Below, piece by piece: positions 22,950 through 35,750 of a stretch of DNA of 64,000 nucleotides. Each line of letters opens with the position of its first letter. The first letter of the stretch is position 1. Location of the stretch: contig JAALGY010000017.1 of the NCBI GenBank assembly GCA_032358165.1, positions 1,674,001 through 1,738,000 on the forward strand. The letters run 5' to 3'. A program made the position numbers and the translations under genes. Origin of the DNA: Diplosphaera chodatii (taxonomy: Eukaryota > Chlorophyta > Trebouxiophyceae > Prasiolales > Stichococcaceae). The notes under the pieces were generated by a model that was given only the letters and a program-made list of their open reading frames with translations, ran no database searches and had not been told where the DNA came from.

Positions 22950-25369
22950 ATGGAGGTGCGGGACTCTGAGGAGATGGCCCAGCTGATACCAAACCAGTCA
23001 TCGCAAAGAACAGCTGCAGCATCGCCAACGAGCAGCAGCAATGACGACGGCGACTTTCTATGCGGGGTTGCGCTCAGCGTGTACCAGAATGCTGGCGGTC
23101 GGGATACCAACTGGGAGGCTTGGGAGGGCCAACGATACATGTTTCAGCCTACCATTGCGGTACACAGAAGGATGCGATCAGTTACTATGTGAGGCAGCAA
23201 TGTCACTGCGGCCACGGCGCTGATGCTTCATCATTTGCTGCTTTGCAGCATGGCGACAAGTGTGGGACATCCAACGACTTTTGGAACCTCTATGAAGCGG
23301 ACATCCAGCGGGCGGCGCAGCTCAATGTCAAGCTCTTTCGTCTGTCCATAGAGTGGTCCCGCATCATGCCCCGTCGTGGTGAGGTGGACATCGCCGCGGT
23401 GCAGCGGTACCACCAGATGTTTGACGTCATGGACAGGTGCGTAGCTCACGTTGTTCCTTCGTGTGAATGCTGTCGTGTGCTGTACGTCTCGCGCGAGATG
23501 GCGAACACTGACCATACTCCGTCGAATGTGCAGGCTTGGCATGCAGTCGACGGTGACGCTCATGCACTTTGTGCATCCCCTGTGGTTTGACCAGCTGGGG
23601 CACTGGGAGGAAGCCGAGAACATCCAGTACTTTGTCGACTTCGTAAAGGTCGCCTTCAAGTGGGTGCAACCCTTCGATGTCATGATCAAGTCCGGCATTG
23701 GCACGTCAAATGCACGAGCATGGTGGGAGACATGATGCCAAAAGACGCCATCCGACTGCAGGCACTTTGGCCGCCGATCCAAGCTGTGGGCCACCTTCAA
23801 CGAAGTCAATGTGCAGGTGTTTTGCGGCTACGTCTATGGCAGGTGATGCACCAGTGCAGGGCCATGGGTCTTGCATTACTTACAGGCATCCACACATGCT
23901 TGCAGCTCCTGCGCATTCCTGACAGAGCTGTGTGGGTCTTCTGGTGCAGCTTCCCACCAGGGAAACACTTCGGCTTCGGCACAGCCGGTAGGGCATTCCT
24001 GCACATGTACCAAGCCCACATAGCCGCGTACGAAGCCATCAAGGCGTCAGACGGTGCGTGAGCATCGAGTGGTCGGCGCAGCATGCTCGTGACTACTCTT
24101 GCTGTATGCTGATGTCAAGACGGGCTCCGCCACTGAGCGCAGGTGGGGACCAGGTGCAAGTGGGCATTGTGCACAACCACATGAAGTATGAGCCCAAACA
24201 TCCTCTGGCCTTTTCGGCCGCCTGGGTCACGCCCATCGTGCGGGTCATCAATCAGGCGTGGGTGAGTGCTGTACTGTGGATGCATTGCTGTTATGGCAGT
24301 GTGGGCAGAGGGCACAGCCCATGCTAACTTGGGCAGTGTGCAAACCCGACTGTCCTGTAATGTTCAGGGCAACGACCTGACCATCGAATTCTTCAAGACT
24401 GGGTCGTTCGTGTGGCCAAAGTTCTTCACTGAGGGCTTCACCTGGCAGCACCCCGGCGGGCGGCCGCCCTGCGACTTCGTGGGGCTGAACTACTATGGCA
24501 GGTCTGGCGGGCGGCTGCAGTGTTGCCTCCTCTGTGTTATGGGGTGTTATGCTACCACACAACAGGGGTGCAGTGTCGAGCTCCCAGTGCATTGCACTGC
24601 AGGGCGCTCATCGACTGGATGCTGCAGCCCACGCATCGCGCGGGCGACATGACCACAGACATGCCGTTCCCAGCATATGCGCCGGGGCTGTACACCGCCA
24701 TCACTGCCATGGCCGACATCGGCCTGCCCATCTATATCACCGAGACCGGCATCTGCGACCACACCACGCTGAAGCGGCCACCATTCTTCAAGTCGTACTT
24801 TGACGAGGTGACCGTCGATAGCGGGTGGATGCATGCCTCACCGAATGGTGCTCTGATGCTCATTGTGGGTGAGGCATTCCTGAATCGCGGCTGATACTTG
24901 CAGATAGTAAAGGCAGTTGAAGATGGCCATGACGTGCGCGGCATCACTGTGTGGACGCTCGTCGACAACTTTGAGTGGGCGTACGGCTGGAGAAAGAAGT
25001 TCGGGCTGTATGGTTGGGAGCATGACGACCCCGAAAACAAGCGTGTGCTGCACGACACCAGCAAGGTGCACCTTGAAGTATAAGAGTGCAAGATGCGGAT
25101 GCAGGCTTCTGCATCTCAGTGCTTGCCTGGCTGCCAGTTCTTTCGTGTCGTGCAGTGCAACAATGCTGATTGCTGTGCAGGTGGTCGGCGACCTGTACCA
25201 AGAGCTGCCAGATAGGATACGCACTGCCCGCAAGGTGTGGGCGGCGCGCAGGCAGCAGGGCGACACGCTGCCGCGGCATGTGCCACCGCCCGAGGAGCGG
25301 GCGGCAGAGCACCTGAGGCATCTGAAAGTCAATAGAGCGATCAAGACACACCAGATTGGGGTGCTGTAG
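22950..25369 (+). CDS. Glycoside hydrolase family 1 protein (beta-glucosidase-like)
   Basis: Exons in order carry FLCGVALSVYQNAGG and NWEAWE (about 23050), NVKLFRLSIEWSRIMP (about 23325-23370), TLMHFVHPLWFDQLGHW (about 23555-23610), LWATFNEVNVQVFCGYVYG (about 23790-23840), GRAFLHMYQAHIAAYEAIKA (about 23985), VGIVHNHMKYEP (about 24160), FVGLNYYG (about 24475), GLPIYITETGICD (about 24720), VRGITVWTLVDNFEWAYGW (about 24940) and KFGLYGWEHDD. These are the GH1 barrel strands. The acid/base Glu is in TFNEV instead of the usual T-x-N-E-P, and the nucleophile Glu is in ITETG instead of ITENG. The C-terminus has an extra charged tail ending IKTHQIGVL, stop 25367-25369. No signal peptide is seen at the Met at 22950, so it may be cytosolic. 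Substrate, or transglycosylation as in SFR2-type GH1 enzymes, cannot be told. Confidence 0.85.
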
Positions 25370-25817
25370 GTCACGGCTGCATGCGAGGACGTTGTATGCA
25401 GCCCACTAGTGGATGTAGAGCTATCAGGAGTGTAACATCCAGTATCGATGTGCTTGTAGTATGTATTATTTGTAGTATTTATTATCTGATGAACGTCAAG
25501 GCTCTGCACTGCACGCGACTCCCGTCAGTTCCTCATCCTACCTTCACACTCTGTTCATCAGCAACTGCGCAGAGATTGATAGATTGCTTTGCAAGTTTGC
25601 ATGCGGCAGGATGACTAATCACCATGCCAGGTCAGCTGCAGCTGCACTGGGCTCCTGAAGCTAGTTCAGCAGGGCAGCCTGCAGACACATCGCAGCTGAA
25701 GCAGCTTCAAAGATATACTCGTGTAAGTATTACCAGTGTATCCGGTGGTCAATTTGTCTAATTGGTGGCGTTCAACATGAAGTGAGTTGTGGTTGTGACA
25801 ACTTTCAACGGACGACA
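25370..25817. other. Intergenic region
   Basis: About 450 bases between two plus-strand genes, locally AT-richer near 25440-25500. No gene or repeat was recognised; it probably holds the GH1 3' end and the next promoter. Confidence 0.35.
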
Positions 25818-28173
25818 ATGGGGCGGCACGCGCATGTCCTTGGTTTTGCGATCGTGTTGCTCACGCTGTCCTGCGGCTCGGTGACATGCGCCCCATCGTG
25901 GCAACCCAGCAGCTTCCCCGACCCCAGTAGAGATGCCAAAGCCTGCGGCAGGGATGTCAAGGCGGGCGCATCCCGCATCTGTGACCCTGACAACGTCATC
26001 GGCACCGAGAGCCGCAACGTGGTCGAAGGCATCATCCAGGACATTGAGGCTGGCAGGGAGCCGTACGCCCTGATGGAGTGCGGCGCCAAGGGCAACACTG
26101 GCTACAAGGTCTGCACTCATCCGGCTGTGCATTGCTGAAGCAGGTCCCGAGCTCATGTGACCAGACCGGTGTCGCAGGAACGGTGCATCAGCTGTCTGAT
26201 GCATGGCCTCTGATATGCATATGCCTCACAGGTGGCTGTGGCGCTGATGGAGCGCATGGCCCTTGCGCCGGGGCAGGACCCCGCAGAGGCGGCCCAGCTG
26301 TTTGCCAAGTCACTGCACGACGCCTGGGGCGTCGGCGATGCCCAGTGCAACAACGGCGTGCTTCTGCTGCTATCCACCAAGGACCGACAGGTGCGTCTGG
26401 GGTTCCTACCACTGAGCACCCTGTGGCAGCTGGGAAACCAGCATTGGTTTTTGAGGATGGGCACAGCCATTGACGATGGGCACAGCCACCTCAACAGCAG
26501 CCGGCCCGGTGGTGCAGGTGTACATCTCGACGGGGCCGGGCGCGGTCAACCAGTTGCCCAACGGCAAGGTGGAGGCCATTCTGTCGCGCATGCGGCCGCC
26601 GCTGCGTGCAGCTGAGTATGACGAGGCGGTGGAGCAGGCGGTGGTGGACATCGGACTGGGCCTGGCGGGGCAAGGTGGCCATGTGCCCTGGCCTCACATC
26701 CAGGGTTGCCAGCATTGCTGTCCCCAGCTTGGGGGGATTAGCACGACATGATGACATGATGGTGTGCGCTGGCCTGCAGAGTTCGAGACCGGGGGCCATG
26801 GCTGGTTTGACCCTGTCCTGGTGGGATTCCTGGCAGTCATCAGCGGGTGCTTTGGCTTCACCTGGTGGAAGGCGCGCAAGCAGCGCAAGGAGTACAGGTG
26901 TGTTATTATGCACAGCACATACACTGCTGCACACCACTGCTGTTGGAGAGTGCAAGCATGGAAGCGATGTGAACCTGACCACTGACATGGTCCACTTGTA
27001 TGCACAGCAAGTGCAAGCAGCTGCTGGAGAAGCTGAAGCGGGAACAGCAGAGCGCACTACGCACAGACACCTACCAGACCACAGTGCGTGCCTTGTCATG
27101 AAGTGGGATGCACGGTCGCCGTGCTCCTGCTTGTGGTATGTGCTAAATGAACTTCCACAGGATGGCACCCCCGTGATTGTCAGCAGATGGGCTGCTTGAC
27201 TTGCAGTCGTGCCCAATCTGCCTGGAGGACTTCACCCTGGAGTCGAAGACCAGCCGGGGTGCCCAGAGCGCAGCCAGCGGCGAGGCTGGTCCCAGCTCGG
27301 GCAAGGCCACCGCAGTGGACAGCGTGCCGCTGGTCGACAAGCTGAGCAGCGGCACAAGCGGCGCAGCGGCGAGCGGTGGCGAGCAGGCCGTGTCGCGCAC
27401 ACCGCTTGCCCTGCCGTGCGGCCACCGTTTCTGCACGCCCTGCATCTCAAGGTGCGGCTTGTCTTCCATCGCTTCATGCGCCTCCGCGCATTGCTGCTGG
27501 GCAGGAGTGCACGATGTGCAGTTTGTTGAGCAAGCAACCTTCGTGTGGCTGGCATGCGACAGGTGGGTGGACAGCGGTACCACATGCCCTATTTGCCGGA
27601 AACCCATCTCTGGCGAGGATGAACATGATCCACGTGCAGCGCCACTGCCGTCTCAGCAGGTGCTCGCCTTTGCTGCAACGTGTGCCATGCAATATTGGCA
27701 TGTCTTTACAGAGTCACCTTTGTGATCTGCTGACAGTTGAGCGCTGCGGATGCACAGGAAAGGCAGGGGGTGGGGCATTACAACGACTTGTTTGTGCCAG
27801 ACATGATTTTCCGGCTCAGCACGATGCAACAGCGCTTCCCCAGCTACATGGACCCCAGCCTTGTCGACGACTGGAGCCGCGAAGCGCAAGCAGTGAGTTT
27901 GTGCTCAGCCGACCTGTGTCACCCTGCTCCACTGTTAGGCATGGCACAACAATGGCTACATGATATGCATGTCGGACGGATTGACTCAGTATCGTCTGAC
28001 GAGTTGCCGCCTGCTTGCAGGGCAACGCCATCAACTGGGATGCTGCGCGGTTTTCGCAACTGCACGACCCCAGCATCCGGCACTCCCACAGCGAGATGGG
28101 GTCTGCGGGTGCTAGCACATCATTTGGGGGCGGCACCAGCTTCGGTGGTGGTGGTGGTGGGTCGTCCTGGTAG
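25818..28173 (+). CDS. TPM-domain, single-pass membrane RING-finger protein
   Basis: The ATG at 25818 starts a signal peptide (GFAIVLLTLSCGSVTCA). A TPM (TLP18.3/Psb32/MOLO-1) domain follows over several exons: EGIIQDIEAGREPYALMECG, VAVALMERMAL, DAQCNNGVLLLLSTKDRQ, VYISTGPGAVNQLPNGKVEA and YDEAVEQAVVDIGLGLAG. A transmembrane helix FDPVLVGFLAVISGCFGFTW (about 26805-26865) and a basic juxtamembrane KARKQRKEYR come next. The RING is split over exons: CPICLEDF (about 27213), LPCGHRFCTPC (about 27414) and CPICRKP (about 27588), a C3HC4 set. Between the first and second Cys pairs lies an insert of about 60 Ala/Ser/Gly-rich residues. The C-terminus is Gly-rich and ends GGGGGGSSW, as in many TPM proteins. 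Inferred topology: TPM in the lumen, RING in the cytosol as an E3 ubiquitin ligase. Confidence 0.82.
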
Positions 28174-28377
28174 ACTTCGGAGGGCGGCTGTTCAGGCCTC
28201 TGAGTAGCTGAGCTGGGATGCACCATCTTGCTTGGATGTGCGCACCGTGGCAACCTCACGTGTGGCAAGTTTTGGGGTACATGTACAGTAGCGTTCTGAA
28301 ACTTTAGGCAGTCGAACGTCAACAAGACCCCTGCGCTCAGCATCAGTGACTTGCACACCGAGCAGCATACACAGCCT

Positions 28378-31300
28378 TCAACACAGTGTTGTCCGTAACA
28401 ACTCCAGACGCTCGCCCAGTGCTGCATCCGTGGGCTTCCCCTGCGCCCGCCGCTGCAGGTCAGTCAGAAATGTTGCCAGCAGCGCTGCTCCTTCTGGGAG
28501 ACCTGCCCCGCGCCACGACGCCGGCAACGCTGCCACGACCTGCTCTGCAAGGCTGACTGCCCTTCCTACATCGTTGGTGGCAGACCGCAGCAGCGGCAGC
28601 ACCTGCAGCAGAGCATCCATGTCAGACTATTGCACAAGCGACTGAACAGCAGTTTTGCTTATGGTGTGTGATGATGCTGGCCTGGACAGCTACATTCTTG
28701 CAGTACCCAGTGGCAAGCAGAGAAAACACACCTGCTGCAACAGGAGCTGGTCGACTGCCAGGTGCGTCGCCACACCGGATGGCAGCATAGGGGCAAATGA
28801 CGTGACAGCTGCCAGCAGCCTAGTGGCCATCTGAAATTGGCGAGTGACATAGGCGGCTGCTCGTGGTGATGCGAGCAAGGCCTCGCCTGGCCACCGCGGT
28901 ACTGCCACGCTGCTGACTGCTTCTGCCAGACGCTGCCGCACCACCCGCAGCGCCTCCTGTGCAAGCATGTCCGACAGGCTCGCGGCAGATTTGAATCCGA
29001 CGAGCAGCGATAGCAGATCGGGGGTGCAGCACCAGCGCAAAGTCTGCACAGACCACCAGGAGGCTTCTTCGGGCACCTGCAAGTTCTTGTCCTCTGGCTG
29101 CAGGTAGACCTGCATGAGGTTTTCGAGAACACCACACATACTGCGGGTCTGTGAGCGACTTGCCGGATTCCACACCTGCAGCATAGCATGAGAGGCGTTG
29201 TGTCATCAGGATCACGGCAAAGCCGATCAGACCTCGATGCAGTTTAGGTGCACAGGCCTGACAGGAGGTGAGTGAGATCATACATACACACGGTGGAAAA
29301 GTGTGCCGGTTGACGACTCCCACACTTTGTTGCTGCAGGTGTCTGCATCATAGGAGAAGGTGTACACACCCTCTCTGCTAGGTGCAGCACAAGTGGAGCA
29401 ACGATGTTGCGAACAAGCACGGGCACGACGTCTGCATCCTCGCCAGCTCCTGAGGTGCCATCTTGTGGCGCTGAAAAGTCGTAGAGATGCTGATACCAGG
29501 GCCGCAGCTCAAAGCCTGCAGAATATAGGATCCTCACTCAACCTGCAAACCAGCACTTGGCTCAGAATCATGCATGCCAGTGTCAGCCTGTGCACCCACC
29601 AGAGGTTGGTCTCCCGAACAGCAGGTCCCAATGCAGCAGGTCCAGCCGCACAAAGGGTGCAAAGATGGCGGGCGCTGACAGCGGCATGTACGCGTCGCGG
29701 TATGCCGCCGGGTACGACGTCTGCCAGTCCTCCAGTCGGCGTTTGACGGCCTCGACGGTGCTGTAGTCTTCGCTCACATCCGCAAACACCGTGGCAGCCA
29801 CCTATTTGCAAACAAGCACACCATGAACACGAGCGAGTGAATACTGTTTCATCTCTCTGCTGCTGGTGTGCAGTGTGGCAGCTCAAGCACCCGTGCACGA
29901 GGGTTCGTGCAGAGGAAATGCGATGCAATGCTGTATTCCCATGCCATGCCATGCCAAGCAACCTCGCCTGCACTGCTTCGATTTATCAGGCGCTGATTCG
30001 CCCTCAACGACACCACACATGCATTCCAGACATGGTTGCAGCGCACCTCCAGAATTTGGCCTCGCTCCCTTTCGTAGCTGGACACCTCCGCCTCGTCCTC
30101 CTCTGAAATGCTGCCAGCTGCCTGCGCCGTCTGCGCTGCCTGCGCCCTCCGCTTTGCGAGCCGCTCCTCAGCCTGAGACGCAGGGTCAGCCAGTCATAGC
30201 TCCATGTGAATGACAAGTCAGGCACCTCAGGCGGCCTCTGCATGCAGCGCTGGGCTCGAGTGACGTGCACCTGGCGTCGCTTCTCAACGTTCAGATCACG
30301 CCCAAACTCATCCAGCGCCTCCGGCATGTTCTGCACGCTCGCCGCATCAGCCGCCAGAGCTGCCGCCTCTGCAGCGCGCTGCGCCTCGGGCAGTGCACCA
30401 CCAGCGGAGAGCACCGCGATGGCCGCACCAATCGCTGCCTGCACAGGCATCAGGCAAGCCTCGAGTGGTCAACCTCCACTGCCTCACATGGACCCCGAAC
30501 GGCTGCTGTTGTCCAGCACAGCCCTCGACGCTCCACCTGGGCCGCCTCAAGATCGTCCGTATCCCTGGCGTCCGTTGCTGCCGCTGCTGCAGTGCCGCGA
30601 TCCTCAGCCGCTTTCATCAGGCGCTCCTCTAGCACCTCGATGATGGGCGACTTTGCCTGCAGTCCCAAACGAAATGCAGTACTTCTGATGCCACCTGCTT
30701 GCTTCAGCTCCAGCCGCAATGCTGATAGCACACAACGCAGAACGGAGCTACTGTCGTAGTTTGCGCAACGATGCGGATGAGTTGAGCACAACAGCGAACC
30801 TGTAGCATGTCACACATGTCTGCAACGAAGGCGCGCATCTCCTGCAAATAGGTGTACTTCTGTGCTGCTGCTGCCACATCGCCCTCCAGCTGTGTGACCG
30901 CCTGATCGTATCATGACACGAGTGTCACTCGGCTGCGTACGGTCTGAAGTAGCATGCAAAGCAAACATGGCCCTGCAGAAGCATTCGCACTACCTGCAAC
31001 GAGTCTGCCAAGCTCGCTTTCGTCTGCAGTTGCTGCCGCTCCACATGCTGCTGCTTCTCCTGCTGCCGGCGCAGGCCCTCCTGCAGCGAGACCATGACGC
31101 TCCGCCCGGCTGCAAGCGCCTGGGCAACTGGGTCTGCAGCGGCCGCATGCCCTGGGATCCGCGCCATGTCGAGCATGCTTGCGCTGCTGCCACCAATGCC
31201 GGGCTGCTGCGGTGCGCCAGCCAAGCTGGCGGCGCCAGCCTTCTGCAGCTGCTGCCGCACCCAGGCATCGTCCTCGTCTTCGTCATCCTCGTCTCCAACC

Positions 31301-32627
31301 TGCGGCGCACAGACCCGACAGCCTCACCCCAGCTGCAAGCAGGTATAGGTCTCAACACATGCACCATGTTACCATCATGCTGCCCCACACATCAAAAGGA
31401 GGCCCACCTCTGCGTTCTCGGTCGCAAACACGCTGTCGCGGGCCGGCTGGCTTGTGCCACTGCGGCCAACAAACTGCATGCGAATGTCCGCCTCCGCGTC
31501 CCGCTCTTCGTCTGAATCCGCTGCGGTAGCCAAGACTGCGCCGCCAGCCTGGTCACCACGCAGCCGAGCCGCAGCGTCCTGGTTGCTGGTCAGGGCGGCG
31601 GCACCGCCCAGCGGCAGGTAGTCTGGTGCCAGGTGCGCCGAGCGCAGCCGCTCCCGCTTCTCCTTGGCCCGCCTGCGAAGCATTGCCAGGTTTACTCCAT
31701 CGACACCCTGCTGGCGATCCCACTGCTGAGAGCTGCAGTGCACACACAGGGCCAACGCACCTGATGGCGTCCGCTGTGGGAATGCTGAAGCCATTGCTGT
31801 CATCGCCAAGTGGCTCTGCCGGCGGCCGCCTGGCCAGTCCTTCTGCTGTTACTGCCGCTGCTGGTGCGGCTGCAGCCAGGCGCTGCACGTTGCGCGGCGG
31901 AGGTGGGAGCAGCGGCGCCTCCTTACTGGCAGACCTCGGCTCAACACGCTTCATCTGCGCCAGCAGCTTGCCCTGGTTACACAGCATATAGTTTGCCAGT
32001 TTTTAAGGCATACGAAGTGAAGCCCTCATGCAACTGCTAGCCAGAATTAGCACCGCTTCGTGCTCCGTCGAGGGAATCATCGCACCATCTCCCTGGCGTC
32101 AATAGCATGACGGTTTGCTGCCGGCTGCTTTGCGATCTTGAAGCTGCCGGACAGAGTGAAGCCGCCGGCACTGGACGGCTTGGGTTGCGGTGCAAGAGCT
32201 GGCAAGCTTTTTGTCTGCTGCCGCAGCTGCGCCAGCTTTTCAGTGGAGTACTCGCCTGAGGTGCAAGCGCCTTGTTTCAGCATTCCAAACAGCTGCTGCA
32301 AGAGTGCGCAAATGTCGAAGGGCCGACGGTGGCACATGCGTCCAGACCTGCTGCAGACCGCTGTGTGTTGGAGGCGCTCTCCTCTCGCAGCGGTGGCGCG
32401 AGCTGCACCCTCCCGCTGCGCGCTGGTGCTGGTGCGGCGGGCGCCCCATCCTCATCATCTTCGAAGCTGAGCAGGCCAGCCTTCTTGACGATGTCCGTCC
32501 TGCTGCTGCTCTGCTGCCTGTTGGCACTGCGAGCGGGCTGCTGCAGGATGGGTGCGGCGCCTGCATCACCGTCTTCGTCATCATTTGCGGCAACCTTCCG
32601 CGCACGGAACCGCCGCTGCTTTTGCAT
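28378..32627 (-). CDS. GCFC-domain protein (PAXBP1/GCF1/ILP1-like splicing-associated factor)
   Basis: GCFC proteins are nuclear and associate with the spliceosome; Arabidopsis ILP1 is the plant member. The first exon from 32627 begins MQKQRRFRARKVAANDDED and contains LLSFEDDEDG, the typical basic-acidic N-terminus. Middle exons hold coiled-coil segments (SLQEGLRRQQEKQQHVERQQ at about 31050; YTYLQEMRAFVADMCDML at about 30860) and LDEFGRDLNVEKRRQ (about 30290). The conserved GCFC core follows: VFADVSEDYSTVEAVKRRLE (about 29790), TSYPAAYRDAYMPLSAPAIF, FVRLDLLHWDLLFG (about 29630), FELRPWYQHLYDF (about 29510) and VLVRNIVAPLVLHLAE. Helical C-terminal exons run to LGERLELLRTTLC and the stop at 28378. 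Domain order and composition match the family over more than 1,000 residues. The Met at 32627 fits family starts. Confidence 0.85.
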
Positions 32628-33149
32628 CGAGATGTTGCAACGTCACTCAGAGCCTGCAACGGCAGTTGTTGTTAATCCCTCATGCCGCACAGCGTTTGCC
32701 GCTGATTGCATGCAGGCTCGCAGCGTCCCTTGCTACAGAGCCTGCTGATGAACGCTACCAGCCTTCTTGCCTTCAAACTGCGGCCGGGTGATCATGCAAG
32801 AGGAGTCATGTTGCAACGACAACAATCGATTACAAAACATGAGTGCTGCAACAAATGCTACCAGTGCGCACAAAGCTGACAAAAACTCAAGAAGTCATGC
32901 AAGCCATAAACGAGGTTGCTGCAGCTTACTCGTCCCCCTGCAGTGAGCAAGTCCTGCCAGGTTCGCGTCATGACGCGTGCTTGCAACAGTTTCACAAAAG
33001 CCCCTTGCTTCTCCTGTCAGAGCTTGGCTCTACAAGTGTCTTGTCGCCGCATCTGCTTGAACTGCTTGAGCTGCGCCAGCCGCTGCGTTCCCAGCTTCGG
33101 CCAGGTTCACGTCCTAGCCTCGAGAGGCTCTGTCCAGGCCGGCGGAGCC
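32628..33149. other. Divergent promoter region
   Basis: About 520 bases between the divergent GCFC and RING-CH genes. No supported exon was found; the open frames here are low-complexity or shadows. Confidence 0.3.
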
Positions 33150-35750
33150 ATGGCAGGAGTAGCCACTGGCCAGGGCACCGCCAGCGATTCGGAGCCGCTT
33201 TTGCCAGGTGCGTTGGGCAGCCCGTCGGGATGCGAGCAGAGCTGCCAGGCTCGCACAGCCTCGACACGTCTCCGAGCTCATGTTTCGCAGGCGGCACGCT
33301 GTGTCTGCCATACAGCAGGCGCTCTTCCTTCGTCTGCTGTTCATGCTGTCGCCTGACGCCCGGTGCAGCTTGTGGTGCGGTTGTGTATGACCTGGCTTTC
33401 CCTTCGACGTGCTGAGCAGCAGCGTTCACACAAGCGCGGTCATGATACCATCGTGGAGCATATCAGCTGCTGCGTTATGTCGTATTCACGTGCGGCAGCA
33501 GCCGTCCATGCAGTGGCCAGTTGGCGGAATCGGAAACTTGTTGACGTACTGTGTTGTGTTGTACCCTGCAGACTCTGAGAACAGCCTCCTGCGCCGAGTG
33601 GTGGGCGGCCTACAGCCAGCTCGTACATGGAGGTGCGTGTATTGTGCCAGGGGCGTGATCATCTCGGTCGCATGTCTGCTTTTCGCGCAAACCAACACCT
33701 CCAACCCTACTGAGTCGCGCTGTGACTAAGCAGGCGGTGGTTCTCGCGGGATCATGCTCAGCGAGAGCAGTCGCCCGGCGCGTCGACGGACAGCAGCCAG
33801 TCAGCTGTTCAAAGCGACATTGAAGCTGGGGTGCCCATTGAATCAGCAAATTCCTGGCGAGCTGTGCAGCGCGAGCGAGATGCCACTGGCGCAGCTGCAG
33901 AGCGCGATACAGCCCCATCCGTGCCAGCGACACCATCCACCCGAGGTGTGCATATCACAGTCCGCCAGCCAACTCTTGCACTACGTCCTGAGTTGCATAG
34001 CCTACCAAGAACTGGGTGCCGCTGCATTGGATGGTGCCACGTCGCCTACCCTCAGTTTCCAGACAGTCGCAACCCCTCACTGTGCACTGCGCACTACAGG
34101 CAACTCAGATCAGGTTCCAGCAAACAGAACAGAGATCATGGCAGCGCCGCAGCAGGCTGTAGGGGATGCTGAGGCTGGTGAGGCAGCGCCAGTGCCAGGC
34201 ACGCCTTCGGGGGAGGCGCAAGGGCACGGAACGTTTGCAGGGCTCACAATCGGCGAGCGTGTGGCCACCCTGGGCCATTTGCTGGGCCTGGGTGGGAGTG
34301 CATCGGCTGACACGGCAGGTGCGGCTGGCAACAGCAGCAGCAGCGCCAAAGCATCGAGCGCCGGCGTGAAGCGCTTCCTGAGCAGCAACTCATTGGATGG
34401 CAGCGCTGTGCGTGGCCTCAGCCGCAGCAGCAGCGGCTCGCAGCCAATGTGTCTCATTTGCCTGGAGCCCCTCACCAGCGAGGATTTCATGGCAAGCTCT
34501 TATCTCGCGTCAACAACATGGAGTTGATGTGTGTCCAAAGTACCCTGTGACTTGCGTCGTGTGCTGGACACCCAACACAGCTGCCACTCCAGGACCTTCA
34601 CCATGTGACGCTCGATTATGCTGTGCAGAGCGGGGAGGCTATCTCCCTGGACTGCCAGTGCAGAGGGGATTTGGCGCTGCGGCACAGGGCTTGTGCCATC
34701 AAGTGGAGCCGAGTCAAGGGCGATGCTGTGTGCGACATCTGCAAATCTACGGTTGGTCTGCAGTGCATATGCCTTGTGTTGAAGGGCTCTGAATGCGCAC
34801 TGACAGCAGAGCAGGGTGCGACGCAGACTGCGTGTCAACCCAGGTACTGCAGTACACACTACACCCAGGACGACATGTGAGCGCACGTCGTGTCGCTGCC
34901 CGTCAACAGGTGGCCAACCTGCCGACGCCATCACCGCGGGCTTCCACGCCGAGTGGCAGTGATCTGGAGATCACCATTGAGGACTATGCTGCGCACAATG
35001 GCATTCCCATGGGGCTGGATGCCGTGCCCGGCAATGCTGATATGCTGTTTGACTGCATCAGGTAATGCCCTCGACTGTTGCTGCTCGTGCGTTAGGACTT
35101 TTGTAGGCGTAACACCTGCTTGATGCACCTGCGAACGCACGCCAGTGCAGCACGCTATGCCTAGAAGCACCATGTTGTAGCTGTATCCCAGTGGTGTCCG
35201 AGTGGCTTGAAGCAGTTGATGTGAAGGCCGTGCTTCTGCACCTTAATGCATCCGTGTATTGCTTCATTGCTGCAGGGTCACCTGGGTCTTCATGATCATC
35301 TGCATCCTATTCTTTGAAATGAACTTGTCAACGGTGAGCGACGGTCGTCTTGACAACTCTGTTCTGCATGGGGGTCCATCCCAGTGTCGCAGCAGATGCT
35401 GGCGCGTTGGGTTCACCCTTTTGTGAAAGTGATGTCAAATATGTAACTGTTCTTACTGTTCAACATGGGACATGTGCACTATCTGCATCACAGGCGCTGT
35501 GGAGCGGCATCATTGCTGGCATTGGGTGCGCTCTGTTGCTGCGTGCAACATGCCCATCACTCAAACCTGCTTGTGGTCTCGTCAGGTATTGACACATTGT
35601 CTTCCTTGTAGGTATACACTGTTCGTTCGCGCGATGTATCGGCAACAGCTTCAGGCCGCGGCTGCTGAAGCAGCGCGTGTGGCTGCCGGCGGTGTGACAC
35701 CCCCGCCACCCGCTCCTCCGCCGCCTATGCTGCACCATGTAGTGGGCTGA
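33150..35750 (+). CDS. RING-CH (MARCH-type) membrane E3 ubiquitin ligase
   Basis: The C4HC3 RINGv domain is split by an intron: MCLICLEPLTSEDF (about 34446-34490) and SGEAISLDCQCRGDLALRHR then ACAIKWSRVKGDAVCDICKS (about 34629-34750). It carries the C-x2-C, C-x-C, H-x2-C, C-x2-C ligands and the Trp between. This closely follows plant RING-CH proteins (C-R-G-E-L-A-L-x-H-x-x-C-x-x-K-W). Ahead of it is a long Ser/Ala/Gly-rich region beginning MAAPQQAVGDAEAGE at 34138. After it come hydrophobic helices VTWVFMIICILFFEMNL (about 35277) and ALWSGIIAGIGCALLLRA (about 35495), and a Pro-rich tail ending at 35750. The start is uncertain: an exon at 33150 (MAGVATGQGTASDSEPLLP followed by a GTGCGT donor) is attractive, but the joins between 33210 and 34138 are not secure. 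Membrane location and E2-dependent ligase activity are family inferences. Confidence 0.75.

Noticed and set aside
28346..30759. Plus-strand open frames of 100-164 codons
   Set aside because: They are antisense to well-supported GCFC gene exons.
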